Positions 27,021 through 36,586 are shown, counted from the stretch's first letter. The stretch is DNA of 64,000 nt from Spiractinospora alimapuensis (GCF_018437505.1 NZ_CP072467.1:310001-374000), one strand, 5' to 3'. Translations and numbers: made by a program. Notes: generated by a model from the letters alone, not told the origin.

Positions 27021-27853
27021 GGGGTCCTCCCTTCCGTGGAGGGGGAGGGGTCGGAGTCCGGCCAGGCGCCGCGCGCTCGCAGTACGTCGCGGAGCCCGAC
27101 GGTGTTGTCGGTGACGATCGCGTCGACCCCGGCGTCCAGGAGGCGCCGCATCACGGTGGTGTCGTTGATGGTCCACACGTGCACCTGGAGACCGGCCGCG
27201 TGCGCGGTCGCGACCAGGTCCCGGGTCACCAGTGGGACCCCCCGGTGGGAGAGGGGGATCTGGACACAGTCCACGCCCCGACGCACGAGTCCACGGACAC
27301 CCGTCCAGGCCGCGACGCGCAGTCGCGCCACGTCCACGGGGCCGCCCGACACGCACACAGGCCGGTCCATGACCCGTCGCGCGGCCTCCAGTCGAGCCTG
27401 ACGGAAGGACCCCACGCACACCCGGTCCCAGGCGCCGGTCCGTCGCAGCACGTCGGCCAGCGGAACGACCGCCCGGTCCTCCTTGACGTCGATGTTGAAG
27501 CGCGCCGACGGCCACGCTCCCAACAGGTCCTCCAGGCGGGGAACCGACTCGCCACCGCCGACCCGTGCCCGCGCGACCTCGGAGTAGGTGAGTTCGGCGA
27601 TGACGCCGGAGCGGTCCGTCGCCCGGTCCAGGGTGGCGTCGTGGAAGGCCAGCACCTCTCCGTCCCGGGTGACGCGAACGTCGGTCTCCAGGTGGGTGTA
27701 GCCGAGGTCCAGGGCGTGCTGGAAGGCGGCGGGCGTGTTCTCCAGCGCCCGGTTCGGCTGTCCACCGGCGTCGGGGACCCAGCCTCCGCGATGGGCGAGG
27801 CCGAAGGGGGTCGGCGTGTCCAGGAAGTGGCGGTTCACCCCGACAGTATGCAC
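27017..27853 (-). CDS. Glycerophosphodiester phosphodiesterase
   Basis: GDPD-family enzyme of 278 aa that hydrolyses glycerophosphodiesters to glycerol-3-phosphate and an alcohol. The active-site start GLAHRGGWVPD (His-Arg) is followed by ALENTPAAF, HLETDVRVTRDGEVLAFHDATLDRATD (catalytic Glu, Asp, His) and a C-terminal HVWTINDT block. There is no signal peptide, so it is probably cytoplasmic. ATG 27853 is taken as start; GTG 27838 is possible. It is the first gene of a pair with the UMF1 transporter. Confidence 0.92.
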   Translation of the reverse strand: MHTVGVNRHFLDTPTPFGLAHRGGWVPDAGGQPNRALENTPAAFQHALDLGYTHLETDVRVTRDGEVLAFHDATLDRATDRSGVIAELTYSEVARARVGGGESVPRLEDLLGAWPSARFNIDVKEDRAVVPLADVLRRTGAWDRVCVGSFRQARLEAARRVMDRPVCVSGGPVDVARLRVAAWTGVRGLVRRGVDCVQIPLSHRGVPLVTRDLVATAHAAGLQVHVWTINDTTVMRRLLDAGVDAIVTDNTVGLRDVLRARGAWPDSDPSPSTEGRTP

Positions 27854-27916
27854 GGCCGGCAGACTGTATGCACTGGCCGTCCGCTGTGGCGGACGCGCCG
27901 TGGCCGTTCCCGGCCG

Positions 27917-27931
27917 GCGGGGACGCCCCGC
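27917..27931 (-). terminator. Short hairpin after the alkB-like gene
   Basis: GCGGGG-ACG-CCCCGC, a 6-bp GC stem about 44 nt beyond the alkB-like stop. Possible terminator; short, so uncertain. Confidence 0.35.
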
Positions 27932-27974
27932 TCGTGCGACAGGGGTAACCGCCGAACCCGTCCGTGTCTGGGGC

Positions 27975-28658
27975 TCATCCGGGAGCGGCGAATCCGGTGG
28001 CGCGGATGGTGATGTTCAGGCGTCCCTCGGTCATACCGCTCGCGGGGTCGGCGGATCCCGGGTGGGTTCGGGGCACACCGTGGTAGGAAAGGCGGGCCGG
28101 GCCACCGAAGACGAAGGCGTCGCCGCCGCGGAGGTCCACGTCGGTGTAGGGACGAGTCCGGGTGCTGGTGTTGCCGAAGCGGAAGACGCAGGAGTCACCG
28201 AGGCTCAGTGACACGACCGGAGCGGTGGCCCGCTCGTCGCGGTCCTGGTGCATTCCCATGCGCGCCTCGGCGTCGTAGTAGTTCACCAGCGCGACGTCGA
28301 ACGACGCGTCACCGGCCTCGGCGAGGGAGCCGTCCAGGGAGGCGGCGTCGCGCAACGCGGCCCGGGCGAGCGCGCCGAGCTCGGAGGGGAACGGTTTCAC
28401 CGGGGTTCCGTCCGGCAGGGTGGCGCTGTAGCGATAGGGCCGCCAGTACCAGCCCAGGGACACCATGCGTACACTCATCACACCCCCGCGCGTGGTGTGG
28501 CGCACCATGCCCGCGGGCGGGCGGGCCCACTGACGGCAGCGCTCCACCAACTCCCGCTGGCGCGCCGAGGACAACCAGTCCGGCAGGTGCACCGCGCCGG
28601 CGGTCACGGCCACCGGGCGGCGGGGCGGAGGCTCCGGGGTGAACAGCTCCGAGGTCAC
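27975..28658 (-). CDS. alkB: AlkB-like alpha-ketoglutarate-dependent dioxygenase
   Basis: Fe(II)/2-oxoglutarate dioxygenase of 227 aa of the family that removes methyl lesions from DNA or RNA bases. The iron ligands are in GMHQDRDE (His-x-Asp) and SYHGVPR (distal His); the 2OG-binding arginines are in GRLNITIRATG. The substrate-lid region carries RMVSLGWYWRPYRYSA. The start GTG 28658 is chosen because sequence further upstream is low-complexity Pro/Arg with no family resemblance. Confidence 0.92.
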   Translation of the reverse strand: MTSELFTPEPPPRRPVAVTAGAVHLPDWLSSARQRELVERCRQWARPPAGMVRHTTRGGVMSVRMVSLGWYWRPYRYSATLPDGTPVKPFPSELGALARAALRDAASLDGSLAEAGDASFDVALVNYYDAEARMGMHQDRDERATAPVVSLSLGDSCVFRFGNTSTRTRPYTDVDLRGGDAFVFGGPARLSYHGVPRTHPGSADPASGMTEGRLNITIRATGFAAPG

Positions 28659-29997
28659 GTGGCGCCACCCGGGGGCCGGTTCGGGGCGCCGCCCATCTCC
28701 GGGTGCCTCACGTCCGCGATCCGGTCGCGGTGGGTGTCGAGGACGGCGCCCGGTCGACGGTGGTCGGTGGTGAACACGACGCCCAGCGGGAGCTGGCGGA
28801 GGAAACGCCCCAGGGGGACGGTGAGGCGGCGTGCCGTTTCGTGGCCTCGCCTGTCGTCGGCACGGTCCGGGCGGGTCCGCTGATGGTGTGGCGCCGTCCG
28901 GTGGGCGTCGGCCTGGCGTGCGGGCTCGGGGGCGGTGGCGATCCCGATGGTCGGGCACGCGCGTCGTCCCACCGTTCCCCCTCTGGTCGTCGCGTGAGCC
29001 GCACCGCGGCGTGTGCGGTCACCGTTGATGTCCGCGCCGCGGTCTCCTCTGTCTGTGCGGACCGCCGGCCCGGGGGCGCGCTGGACGGGGGTGGGCGCAC
29101 ACGGGATCGGCGGCGAACACCCCACGCGGCGACGGTGTGCGATGTCGCGGCACCCATCGTAGCCACTCACGACGTCGTGCTCACGATCGCGCCGCCGCAT
29201 GTCCCGCGTGGTGGCGACACAGCGCTGCGGCGCGCCTAGCCACCAATGTGGGTGAGGTGGGCCAGTCGTGGCGGGTTTGGTGTGGGTCTGGTCGTCCCCA
29301 ACGCACTGATCCCGTAGGGGCTCCGCTCGCCGCGTTCACGCCTGTCGGGGCTTTCGACGGGAAGCGGTGGGGGCGTTCGCGGTGAGGTCCTCGACGCGAT
29401 TCCGTTCCATACCCGAAGGGTGCCCTCCGGCGTGATCCGCCCGTGCGCTGACGCCTCTGGGAACGGGCGGATCACGCCGCTGGTGTTCAAAGAGCGCTGG
29501 GCTCAAGGCCCCCGGCGGGTCGCGTATCGGTGCCACCGGCGGCGAACAGCGCAGTGTGAGCGTCGGCTCCGTCGCGGTACGGGTCCACCCATGCCGCGGG
29601 ACCGCATGATGGGGGCGCGGTGGAGGAGGAGCCGGGCGGGGCCGAAACGCTCGCGTGTCCCCTCGAGGGTGGGCCGACCACCCGAGTCCCATCTGGCCGC
29701 CGTATCCCGCCGCTGACCTTCTGGTGACCTACTGGTCTTCGTCACCAGTTCTGGACAGTGTGGGGCGTCGGGGTGTTCGGGGCCTGACGGGGTTTCGGTT
29801 CGCCACGGTGGGGGAGGGCTACGCGCCGACCGGGACTTGGCGCTGCGCCCTGTCCCAGTCGGGCCACGCGGGATCATCTGAGGCGGACCACGATCGACGC
29901 GACCCTGACTCGACCCAGTGCCGAGCGTGAACGCCGTGGGACGTGGAACGGAGCTGGGTCGTCCGTGGTGACGGGGTCGGTGCGACCCTGGTGAGGT
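28659..29997. other. Gene-poor 1.3 kb stretch
   Basis: No open frame here shows recognisable motifs; those on both strands are Pro/Arg/Ser-rich with poor start signals. A short frame on the minus strand near 28660-28850 (containing PLGRFLRQLPLGVVF) looks a little protein-like but cannot be assigned. The stretch holds a large inverted repeat (29428-29479). It may be decayed coding or mobile DNA. Confidence 0.5.
29428..29479. repeat. Perfect 17-bp inverted repeat
   Basis: CGGCGTGATCCGCCCGT (29428-29444) and its exact complement ACGGGCGGATCACGCCG (29463-29479) flank an 18-nt loop. It lies far from any gene end, so it does not look like a simple terminator. Confidence 0.75.
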
Positions 29998-30034
29998 CCC
30001 GCGCGAACCGCGTCGACGACGCGGTTCGCGCGGG
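29998..30034 (-). terminator. Strong hairpin terminator downstream of the OsmC gene
   Basis: Perfect 17-bp stem CCCGCGCGAACCGCGTC with its complement and a 3-nt GAC loop, 43 nt beyond the OsmC stop on the minus strand. Confidence 0.75.
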
Positions 30035-30076
30035 TGGGCTCGGAGGCCGCGGCTCCGTTGCCTGAAGGTAGGGCGG

Positions 30077-30505
30077 TCAGTCCTCGAGGGTCGCGTCGAG
30101 GGTGATCTCGGTACCGGCGAGCGCCTGGCTGACCGGGCAGTTGGCCTTGGCGGACTCCGCGACCTCGGCGAAGGTGTCGCCGTCGATACCGGTGGCCTGA
30201 ACGTTGGCGGTCAGGTGGATTCCGGTGATCCCGGTTCCGGGCTTCAGGGTGACGGCGGCGGAGATCCGCACCGACTCCGGGGTCGCCCCCGCCTTGGTCA
30301 GGCCGTTGGTCAGCGCCATGGACAGGCAGGAGGAGTGGGCCGCGGCGATCAGCTCCTCGGGGCTGGTGATCGAGTCGGAGCCCTCCGAACGCGCCTTCCA
30401 GGTGACCTCGACGTCGGGCAGGGCGGAGGAGCCGAAGGACACGGTGCCGCCGCCTGAGGCGAGGTCGCCGGTCCACTGGGTCTCCGCTGTGCGTGTCACG
30501 GGCAT
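30077..30505 (-). CDS. OsmC/Ohr-family peroxidase
   Basis: Thiol-dependent hydroperoxide reductase of 142 aa. The two redox cysteines are Cys60 (HSSCLSMAL) and Cys123 (KANCPVSQAL), in the spacing usual for OsmC proteins, with SPEELIAAAHSSC as the family signature. ATG 30505 follows GTGGAGG. It is divergent from the glycosyltransferase gene and ends at a strong terminator, so it is probably monocistronic. A role in peroxide defence is inferred from the family. Confidence 0.92.
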   Translation of the reverse strand: MPVTRTAETQWTGDLASGGGTVSFGSSALPDVEVTWKARSEGSDSITSPEELIAAAHSSCLSMALTNGLTKAGATPESVRISAAVTLKPGTGITGIHLTANVQATGIDGDTFAEVAESAKANCPVSQALAGTEITLDATLED

Positions 30506-30663
30506 GGTGAGTCCTCCACTTGATTGAGGTGTGTGCGTTCGGTCGCCAGTCACGATTCTGCCCGATTCTCGCAGTGGCCCCACACGTCCCAGTGTCGGCA
30601 TGGCCGGCCGAAGCGTCATCGCGGCCTGGTGGGAACCTGGTCAGGAAATCGCTGGTCCCATCG

Positions 30664-30698
30664 TTGACGACGCAAAACGATCACTTATAGTAACCGTG
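30664..30698 (+). promoter_or_regulatory. Leaderless promoter of the glycosyltransferase gene
   Basis: TTGACG (30664-30669), 16 nt, TATAGT (30686-30691), then 6 nt to the GTG start. Both hexamers are close to consensus and the start point coincides with the initiation codon. Confidence 0.75.
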
Positions 30699-32233
30699 TG
30701 CAATCAACTAGGCACGAAGAGTCACTCAGGGTAGCTTCGGTCCTCCCCTCGGGGGAAAGTCGGCTCATCCGTAACGACTGGAGCGCGATCCGTCCGCCGG
30801 AACTCGGCGCATGGCGACCCCACCTCCCCGTGACCGTCGTCGTCGCGATCGAGGGTGGTGGCTCACTGGCCGCGGCTCTGGCGGCCCTGGCCGGACAGAC
30901 CTATCCGGCCCACCTGTTGGACGTCGTGGTCGTCGTCGCCGACGACCGGTGTCTCACCCCCGCGATGCCCGCCCTGCGCCCGCCGAACTGTCGGATCGTA
31001 CGGTGCCACGGTGGCCGCGCGGCGGCCCGCGCCCACGGTGTGGAACAGTCCTCCGGCGCGATCGTGTGCTGGTTGGACGGTGACATCATCGCCGGCCCCC
31101 GCCACATCGAGGCGCACGCCCGCTGGCTGCACGCCCACACCGCCCTCGCCACCATCGGGCGCGTCTGGACGGCCCAGGCCGAACACGCCCGGCCCGGCCA
31201 GCAACGGATGATCCAGCGAACCGGCGGTCTGCGGACCGTGGACCACCTCGGATTCGAGGCGTTCACCGTCCCCGGCGCCGCGGTGTCCCGGAGCCTCTAC
31301 AAGCAGGTCGGGGGACTCGACCCCACCATCACCACCGGCCAGGGCCTGGAGTTCGGATACCGCCTGTGGCAGGCGGGCGCGGTACTCGTTCCCGAACCCC
31401 GCGCGACGGCGTGTGCCACCGGATCCCAGGCGACCCGGCGTTCCCCGTCGGACTCCGCCCGCCTCGCCGATCGAATGCCACAACCACGCTGGTTACGCGA
31501 CCACGCCACCCCGGAACCTCGCTCCGACACTCCTCGTGACGCCCCCGACCCCACGACGGAGGGGAGCACCGCGCGCGGCGTCCCCCTGGTGCGTGCTGTA
31601 GTCCCGGTGTCCGGCGCCCCGTTCGAACGTGTGCGCGACTGTCTCGACCACGTCCTGGCGGCGAACGAGCGGGACCTGCACGTGACCGCCGTGCACGCCC
31701 CGAGCACGCACCCGCGCGACGACGGGGACTGGGAGCTGCGTCTGACCCAGGCGCACTTCATGGACGAGCGGCGGGTGACGTTCTCGGCCGTGGCACCCAC
31801 GACCGCGTTTCCCTCGCCGTACCTGCTCGAGCTGCCGGTGGACTGGGCGTTGGCACCCCACACCGTCACCAAGATGCTCGCCCACGCCGACCGCACCCGG
31901 GCGGGCCTCGTGGAGCTCACCGTGCCCGGCCACGGCACCGTGGTGCGCCTGTGGCGCACCCGTGCGCTGTGCCGGGGGCTGCGGGTCCGCCACGCGGCGG
32001 AGTCCCGCGCGGAGGTGGTCACGGCGGTGCACGGGCGTCGGCGGCTGCGCGCGGCCCGAGGCGACGTCACGCCCATTCGGCCACCGGAAGGGACCGAAGC
32101 CCGGCGGGTCGGCCCGGTGCCACCGGACGCCGGTGCGGAACCGCGCCGACCCCGGTGGTGGAACCTCGCGGCGCGCCTGGGTCAGGCCCGCTCGGCGATC
32201 CGGCGCATTAGGGCACGCAGACCCAGCTCGTAG
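30698..32233 (+). CDS. Family 2-type glycosyltransferase, two-part protein
   Basis: Predicted GT-A glycosyltransferase of 511 aa. The first half has the GT2 layout: PVTVVVAIEGGGSLAAALAALAG, a nucleotide-binding DVVVVVADDR, and CWLDGDIIAGPRHIEAH with the DGD metal site, then VGGLDPTITTGQGLEFGYRL. A Pro/Arg/Thr-rich linker (about 250-295) leads to a second region starting VPLVRAVVPVSGAPFERVRDCL that resembles a degenerate GT2 domain without a DxD. The C-terminus is basic. The sugar donor and acceptor are unknown. Its last 52 bp overlap the 3' end of aroQ on the other strand. Confidence 0.8.
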   Translation: MQSTRHEESLRVASVLPSGESRLIRNDWSAIRPPELGAWRPHLPVTVVVAIEGGGSLAAALAALAGQTYPAHLLDVVVVVADDRCLTPAMPALRPPNCRIVRCHGGRAAARAHGVEQSSGAIVCWLDGDIIAGPRHIEAHARWLHAHTALATIGRVWTAQAEHARPGQQRMIQRTGGLRTVDHLGFEAFTVPGAAVSRSLYKQVGGLDPTITTGQGLEFGYRLWQAGAVLVPEPRATACATGSQATRRSPSDSARLADRMPQPRWLRDHATPEPRSDTPRDAPDPTTEGSTARGVPLVRAVVPVSGAPFERVRDCLDHVLAANERDLHVTAVHAPSTHPRDDGDWELRLTQAHFMDERRVTFSAVAPTTAFPSPYLLELPVDWALAPHTVTKMLAHADRTRAGLVELTVPGHGTVVRLWRTRALCRGLRVRHAAESRAEVVTAVHGRRRLRAARGDVTPIRPPEGTEARRVGPVPPDAGAEPRRPRWWNLAARLGQARSAIRRIRARRPSS

Positions 32234-32625
32234 CCGATGACGCCACACCCGGCGATGTATCCGGCCGCGACCGGTGCGATCACCGAGGTGTGGCGGAACT
32301 CCTCCCGCGCGTAGACGTTGGAGATGTGAACCTCCACGTAGGGCACGCCGGCGGCCGACACCGCGTCGCGCAGCGCGTAACTGTAATGGGCGAAGGCCCC
32401 GGGATTACACAGGATGCCCTGGTAGGCGCGGGCCTCGTGGACCCGGTCGATCATGGTGCCCTCGTGGTTGCTCTGCGCGCACACCACCGACACCCCGAGC
32501 TCCTCGCCGAGCTCGCCCACGCGCGCCTCGATGTCGGCCAGCGTGGTCGACCCGTACTGGGCGGGGTCACGCTCACCGAGCAGGTTGAGGTTGGGGCCGT
32601 TCAACAACAGGACGGTGGACTCCAT
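32182..32625 (-). CDS. aroQ: Type II 3-dehydroquinate dehydratase
   Basis: Shikimate-pathway enzyme converting 3-dehydroquinate to 3-dehydroshikimate; 147 aa, full length. NGPNLNLLGERDPAQYG holds Arg19 and the catalytic Tyr24; CNPGAFAHYS has Asn74; VEVHISN has His100. It lies 34 nt downstream of the Ski2-like helicase on the same strand. The other shikimate genes are not in the window. Confidence 0.95.
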   Translation of the reverse strand: MESTVLLLNGPNLNLLGERDPAQYGSTTLADIEARVGELGEELGVSVVCAQSNHEGTMIDRVHEARAYQGILCNPGAFAHYSYALRDAVSAAGVPYVEVHISNVYAREEFRHTSVIAPVAAGYIAGCGVIGYELGLRALMRRIAERA

Positions 32626-32659
32626 GGCGATTCCTTCCCTGTCCGACGGGGTGCCGGAC

Positions 32660-35182
32660 TCAGAGCTGTTCCACCGCGATCACGCGGACCACGGCACGAC
32701 CGGCGCTCGCCGACTCCTCGAGGTCGACCTCGGCGTGGATGCCCCAGTCGCCGTCGCCGGCGGGATCGTGGAGGACCTGGCGAAGCCGCCACACCCCCGG
32801 CTCCTCGGTGACCTGCAACATGGCCGGACCACGCGCGTCAGGGCCGATCCCCAGGGTCTCGTGCTCCGCGAAGTAGGGCTCCAGCGCCTTCGCCCACCGT
32901 TCGGCGTCCCACCCGTCGTCGGAGTCCAGGGCGCCGAGCTCGGCGTAGGCGTGGCGCGCCGCCAGCTCCACCCGCCGGAACATGGCGTTGCGTACCGTGA
33001 CGGTGAAGGCCCGACGGTTGTGGGTGATCGGTCGGGGCTCGTCGGCGGAGTCCGCCCCGGGCCGCTTCTCCTCGGCGTCGTCGGTGGGGTGGGCGAGCTG
33101 CTCCCACTCGTCCAACAGGCTGGAGTCGACCTGGCGGACCAGTTCGGCGAGCCACTCGGTGATGTCCCGGAGCTCCTCGTCGCGCGCGTCCTCGGGAACG
33201 GTCTGCGTCACGGCCCGGTAGGCACCGGTCAGGTAGCGCAGCACGATTCCCTCGACGCGGGCCAACTCGTAGAAGCCGACGTACTCGCTGAACGTCATGG
33301 CCCGTTCGTACATGTCGCGCAGGATCGACTTCGGACGCAGCGGATGGTCGCCCACCCAGGGGTTCCGTCGCCGATAGACGTCGAAGGCGTGTTCGAGGAG
33401 TTCCTCCAGCGGCCGCGGGTGGGTGATCTCCTCCAGCCGCTCCATCCGCTCCTCGTACTCGATCCCCTCGGCCTTCATGGCCGCCACGGCCTCGCCCTTG
33501 GCCTTGTTGGTCTGGGCGGAGAGGATCTGGCCGGGGTCCTCCAGGGTCGCCTCCACCACCGACAGCACGTCGAGGGCGTAGCTGGGGGAGGCGGGGTCGA
33601 GCAGGTCCAGGGCCGCCAGCGCGAAGGTCGACAGCGGTTGGTTGAGCGCGAAGTCGTGTCGCAGGTCCACCGTGAGCCGGATCAGTTGGTCCTCCGGACC
33701 GCTTCCCCGCGGGGCGGCCACCTGTTCGACCACGCCCGCGTCCCGCATCTCGCGGTAGATCGCGATCGCCTGTCCGATGTGGTGGCGTCGCGCCGACGCC
33801 GGTTCGTGGTTGTCGGTCAGCAGGTGACGCATGTCGGTGAACGCGTCACCCCCGCGACCGATCACGTTCAGGACCATCGCGTGACTGACCCGGAACCGCG
33901 AACGTAGCGGCTCCGGCTCGGCGCCGACCAGCTTGTCGAAGGTGCTCTCGTCCCAGCCGACGAAGCCCTCCGGCGGCTTCTTGCGCACCACCTTGCGGCG
34001 CTTCTTGGGATCGTCACCGGCCTTCGCCAGGGCCTTCTCGTTCTCCACCACGTGCTCGGGTGCCTGGGCCACCACGTGGCCGGCGATGTCGAACCCGGCG
34101 CGTCCGGCGCGCCCGGCGATCTGGTGGAACTCCCGTGCGCTGAGCCGCCGTACCCGCGACCCGTCGTACTTGGACAGGCCGGTGAACAGCACCGTGCGGA
34201 TGGGGACGTTGACACCGACCCCCAGGGTGTCGGTGCCACAGATCACCTTCAGCAGGCCCTTCTGGGCGAGCCGTTCCACCAGGCGGCGGTACTTGGGCAG
34301 CATGCCGGCGTGGTGCACGCCGATTCCGTGTCGTACGTAGCGTGAGAGGTTGCGTCCGAACCGGGTCGTGAACCGGAAGTCGCCGATCTCGGCGGCGATC
34401 GTGTCCTTCTCCGCCCGACTGCACATGTTGATGCTGGTCAAGGCCTGTGCCCGCTCGACCGCCTGGGCCTGGGTGAAGTGCACGATGTACACCGGCGCCT
34501 TGTCGTGGGCGAGGAGCTCCTCCAGGGTCTCGTGCAGGGGGGTGCTCTTGTAGGTGTAGCTGAGCGGGACCGGACGCTCCGCGGAGGAGACCACGGCCGT
34601 GGGCCGGCCGGTCCGCCGGGCGATGTCCTCGGAGAAGAACGAGACGTCGCCCAGTGTCGCCGACATCAGCAGGAACTGCACCTGCGGTAGTGCGAGCAGG
34701 GGTACCTGCCAGGCCCACCCTCGGTCGGGTTCGGCGTAGAAGTGGAACTCGTCCATCACCACGGTGCCGATGTCGGCGCGGTCCCCCTCGGCCAGCGCGA
34801 TCTGCGCGAGGACCTCGGCGGTGCAGCACACGATCGGGGCGTCGGGGTTGACGCTGGCGTCGCCCGTCATCATGCCCACGTTGTCGGTGCCGAAGACCGC
34901 GCACAGGTCGAAGAACTTCTCCGACACGAGTGCCTTGATCGGCGCGGTGTAGAACGCGCACTCGTCGCGCGCCAGTGAGGCGAACAGGGCGCCGGCGGCC
35001 ACCAGGCTCTTGCCCGATCCCGTGGGCGTGTTCAGGATGACGTTGGCGCCGGACACCACCTCGATGAGCGCCTCCTCCTGGTGGGGATAGAGGCTCAGTC
35101 CCTGTTCCTGTGCCCACGTGGAGAAGCCGTCGAAGAGACGGTCGGGGTCGGGCGAGGAGGGCAACGCGTCGATGAGGCTCAC
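32660..35182 (-). CDS. Ski2-like DEAD/DEAH helicase with DUF3516 C-terminus
   Basis: Superfamily 2 helicase of about 840 aa, a distant paralogue of the HelY gene in this window. Walker A is LNTPTGSGKS, motif II MDEFHFY, motif III LMSATLGDVS, motif VI QIAGRAGRAGFD. The C-terminal 400 residues (from about DESTFDKLVGAEPEPLRSR) match the actinobacterial DUF3516 helicase tail. The start is uncertain: GTG 35182 gives VSLIDALPSSPD, but GGAAG nearly abuts it. The gene follows the cyclophilin gene and precedes aroQ on the same strand. An RNA role is inferred from Ski2/Mtr4 homology. Confidence 0.88.
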   Translation of the reverse strand: MSLIDALPSSPDPDRLFDGFSTWAQEQGLSLYPHQEEALIEVVSGANVILNTPTGSGKSLVAAGALFASLARDECAFYTAPIKALVSEKFFDLCAVFGTDNVGMMTGDASVNPDAPIVCCTAEVLAQIALAEGDRADIGTVVMDEFHFYAEPDRGWAWQVPLLALPQVQFLLMSATLGDVSFFSEDIARRTGRPTAVVSSAERPVPLSYTYKSTPLHETLEELLAHDKAPVYIVHFTQAQAVERAQALTSINMCSRAEKDTIAAEIGDFRFTTRFGRNLSRYVRHGIGVHHAGMLPKYRRLVERLAQKGLLKVICGTDTLGVGVNVPIRTVLFTGLSKYDGSRVRRLSAREFHQIAGRAGRAGFDIAGHVVAQAPEHVVENEKALAKAGDDPKKRRKVVRKKPPEGFVGWDESTFDKLVGAEPEPLRSRFRVSHAMVLNVIGRGGDAFTDMRHLLTDNHEPASARRHHIGQAIAIYREMRDAGVVEQVAAPRGSGPEDQLIRLTVDLRHDFALNQPLSTFALAALDLLDPASPSYALDVLSVVEATLEDPGQILSAQTNKAKGEAVAAMKAEGIEYEERMERLEEITHPRPLEELLEHAFDVYRRRNPWVGDHPLRPKSILRDMYERAMTFSEYVGFYELARVEGIVLRYLTGAYRAVTQTVPEDARDEELRDITEWLAELVRQVDSSLLDEWEQLAHPTDDAEEKRPGADSADEPRPITHNRRAFTVTVRNAMFRRVELAARHAYAELGALDSDDGWDAERWAKALEPYFAEHETLGIGPDARGPAMLQVTEEPGVWRLRQVLHDPAGDGDWGIHAEVDLEESASAGRAVVRVIAVEQL

Positions 35183-35262
35183 CCTTCCATGGTGCCCTCT
35201 CTCCGACGGTGGATCGGTCGCCCGCCGTCGGCGCGGGCGCGCCCACCCGCCCGGCGGGGCCG

Positions 35263-35859
35263 TCACTCGTGGATGACGAGCTCCTCGAGCACCACGTCGT
35301 CCACCGGACGGTCGTCGGGCCCGGTCGGCACGGCCGCGATCTCCTCGACCACCGCCATGCTCTCCTCGTCGGTGACGGAGCCGAAGATCGTGTGGTCTCC
35401 CTGCAGGTGCGGGGTGGGGTCGGTGGTGATGAAGAACTGCGACCCGTTGGTGTCGGGCCCGGAGTTGGCCATGGCCAGCACTCCGGAGCCGCTGAAAGTG
35501 AGGTCGTCGTCGATCTCGTCGGCGAAGGTGTATCCCGGGCCGCCCGTCCCGGTGCCTTCCGGGTCGCCGCCCTGGATCATGAACCCCGGAATCACCCGAT
35601 GGAAGATCGTCCCGTCGTAGAAGGCGTCATCGCCGGTGACCGGGTTCTCGGTCTTCTCGCCGGTCGCCAGATCCACGAAGTTCGCGACCGTCTCCGGTGC
35701 CCGATCGGCGAAGAGCGCGACCTCGATGTCGCCCGCGCTGGTCTTCAACGTGGCGCTCGGGCCGCCGCCCTCGGCGAGGTCGGCGGCGTCGTCGCCGGAG
35801 TCGGAGCAGGCGGCGGCGGTGAGTACCACCGCGCTGGCGACGATCACGAGGCGCTTCAT
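35263..35859 (-). CDS. Cyclophilin-type peptidyl-prolyl isomerase lipoprotein
   Basis: Exported lipoprotein of 198 aa. The signal sequence [18 protein letters not shown] ends in a lipobox; an acidic linker leads to the cyclophilin core, with [46 protein letters not shown] and HTIFGSVTD. The catalytic Arg of [13 protein letters not shown] is present. ATG 35859 is preceded by CGGAGA; a longer upstream frame lacks a signal. Folding of exported proteins is the likely role. Confidence 0.93.
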   Translation of the reverse strand: MKRLVIVASAVVLTAAACSDSGDDAADLAEGGGPSATLKTSAGDIEVALFADRAPETVANFVDLATGEKTENPVTGDDAFYDGTIFHRVIPGFMIQGGDPEGTGTGGPGYTFADEIDDDLTFSGSGVLAMANSGPDTNGSQFFITTDPTPHLQGDHTIFGSVTDEESMAVVEEIAAVPTGPDDRPVDDVVLEELVIHE

Positions 35860-35944
35860 CCACGGTCTCCGTTTCGCAGGTGATGATCGAGAACCAAGGT
35901 TAGGGCGTCGCCCGCGCCGCACGGACGCCGCGGTGTGGTGACGC

Positions 35945-35984
35945 GCGCCACCGCCCGGCGCACGGGGAAGCCGGACGGTGGCGC
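35945..35984 (-). terminator. Hairpin terminator after the conservon
   Basis: GCGCCACCGCCCGG and its complement form a 14-bp stem with one mismatch and a 12-nt loop, 24 nt beyond the stop of the last conservon gene. Confidence 0.6.
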
Positions 35985-36007
35985 TGGTCGGAGCGGTGTG
36001 GTCGGGG

Positions 36008-36577
36008 TCAGGCGCCGCTGAGTTCGAGCTCCAGGACGTGGGTCACCAGACGGATCATGACCTCCTTGACCGACTCCCGTTCCCGGGCGTCGCACAGCGT
36101 GACCGGGACCGTCGGGTCGAGGTCCAGGGCGACGCGCACGTCCTCGGGCTCGTGCGAGGCGAACCCGTCGAAGCAGTTCACGGCGACGATGAACGGCACC
36201 TCACGTTGTTCGAAGAAGTCGATCGAGGTGAAGCTGTCGTCGAGGCGACGCGTGTCGGCGAGGACGACCGCACCGAGCGCCCCCTCGGTGAGCTCCTCCC
36301 ACATGAAGGAGAACCGTCCCTGTCCGGGGGTGCCGAACATGTAGATCACGGTGCGTTCGTCGAGGGTGACGCGTCCGAAGTCCAGCGCGACGGTCGTCGT
36401 GGACTTGTTCTCCACCCCGCTGAGGTCGTCCACCCCGACGCTTTCGGCGGTGATCTCCTCCTCGGTGTGCAGCGACCGCACCTCGCTGAGCGCGGACACG
36501 AGGGTCGTCTTGCCCGCGCCGAACCCACCGGCGACGACGATTTTTATGGAGTCGGGGACGATGCCACTGTCGGCCAT
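36008..36577 (-). CDS. cvnD: Conservon GTPase (CvnD type)
   Basis: Small Ras-like GTP-binding protein of 189 aa, fourth gene of the conservon. The P-loop is [11 protein letters not shown], switch/Walker B region [24 protein letters not shown], base recognition VAVNCFD. In streptomycetes CvnD proteins act with CvnA-C at the membrane in differentiation control. ATG 36577 is 9 nt after the cvnC stop. Confidence 0.93.
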   Translation of the reverse strand: MADSGIVPDSIKIVVAGGFGAGKTTLVSALSEVRSLHTEEEITAESVGVDDLSGVENKSTTTVALDFGRVTLDERTVIYMFGTPGQGRFSFMWEELTEGALGAVVLADTRRLDDSFTSIDFFEQREVPFIVAVNCFDGFASHEPEDVRVALDLDPTVPVTLCDARERESVKEVMIRLVTHVLELELSGA

Positions 36578-36586
36578 GGCGGTTTC

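Noticed and set aside
27095-27115. Another TTGTCGGTG match
   Set aside because: Inside the glycerophosphodiesterase coding sequence, with no -10; likely chance.
28655-29200. Possible minus-strand gene upstream of the alkB-like gene
   Set aside because: Some protein-like segments, but no family match, no ribosome site and Arg/Pro-rich low complexity.
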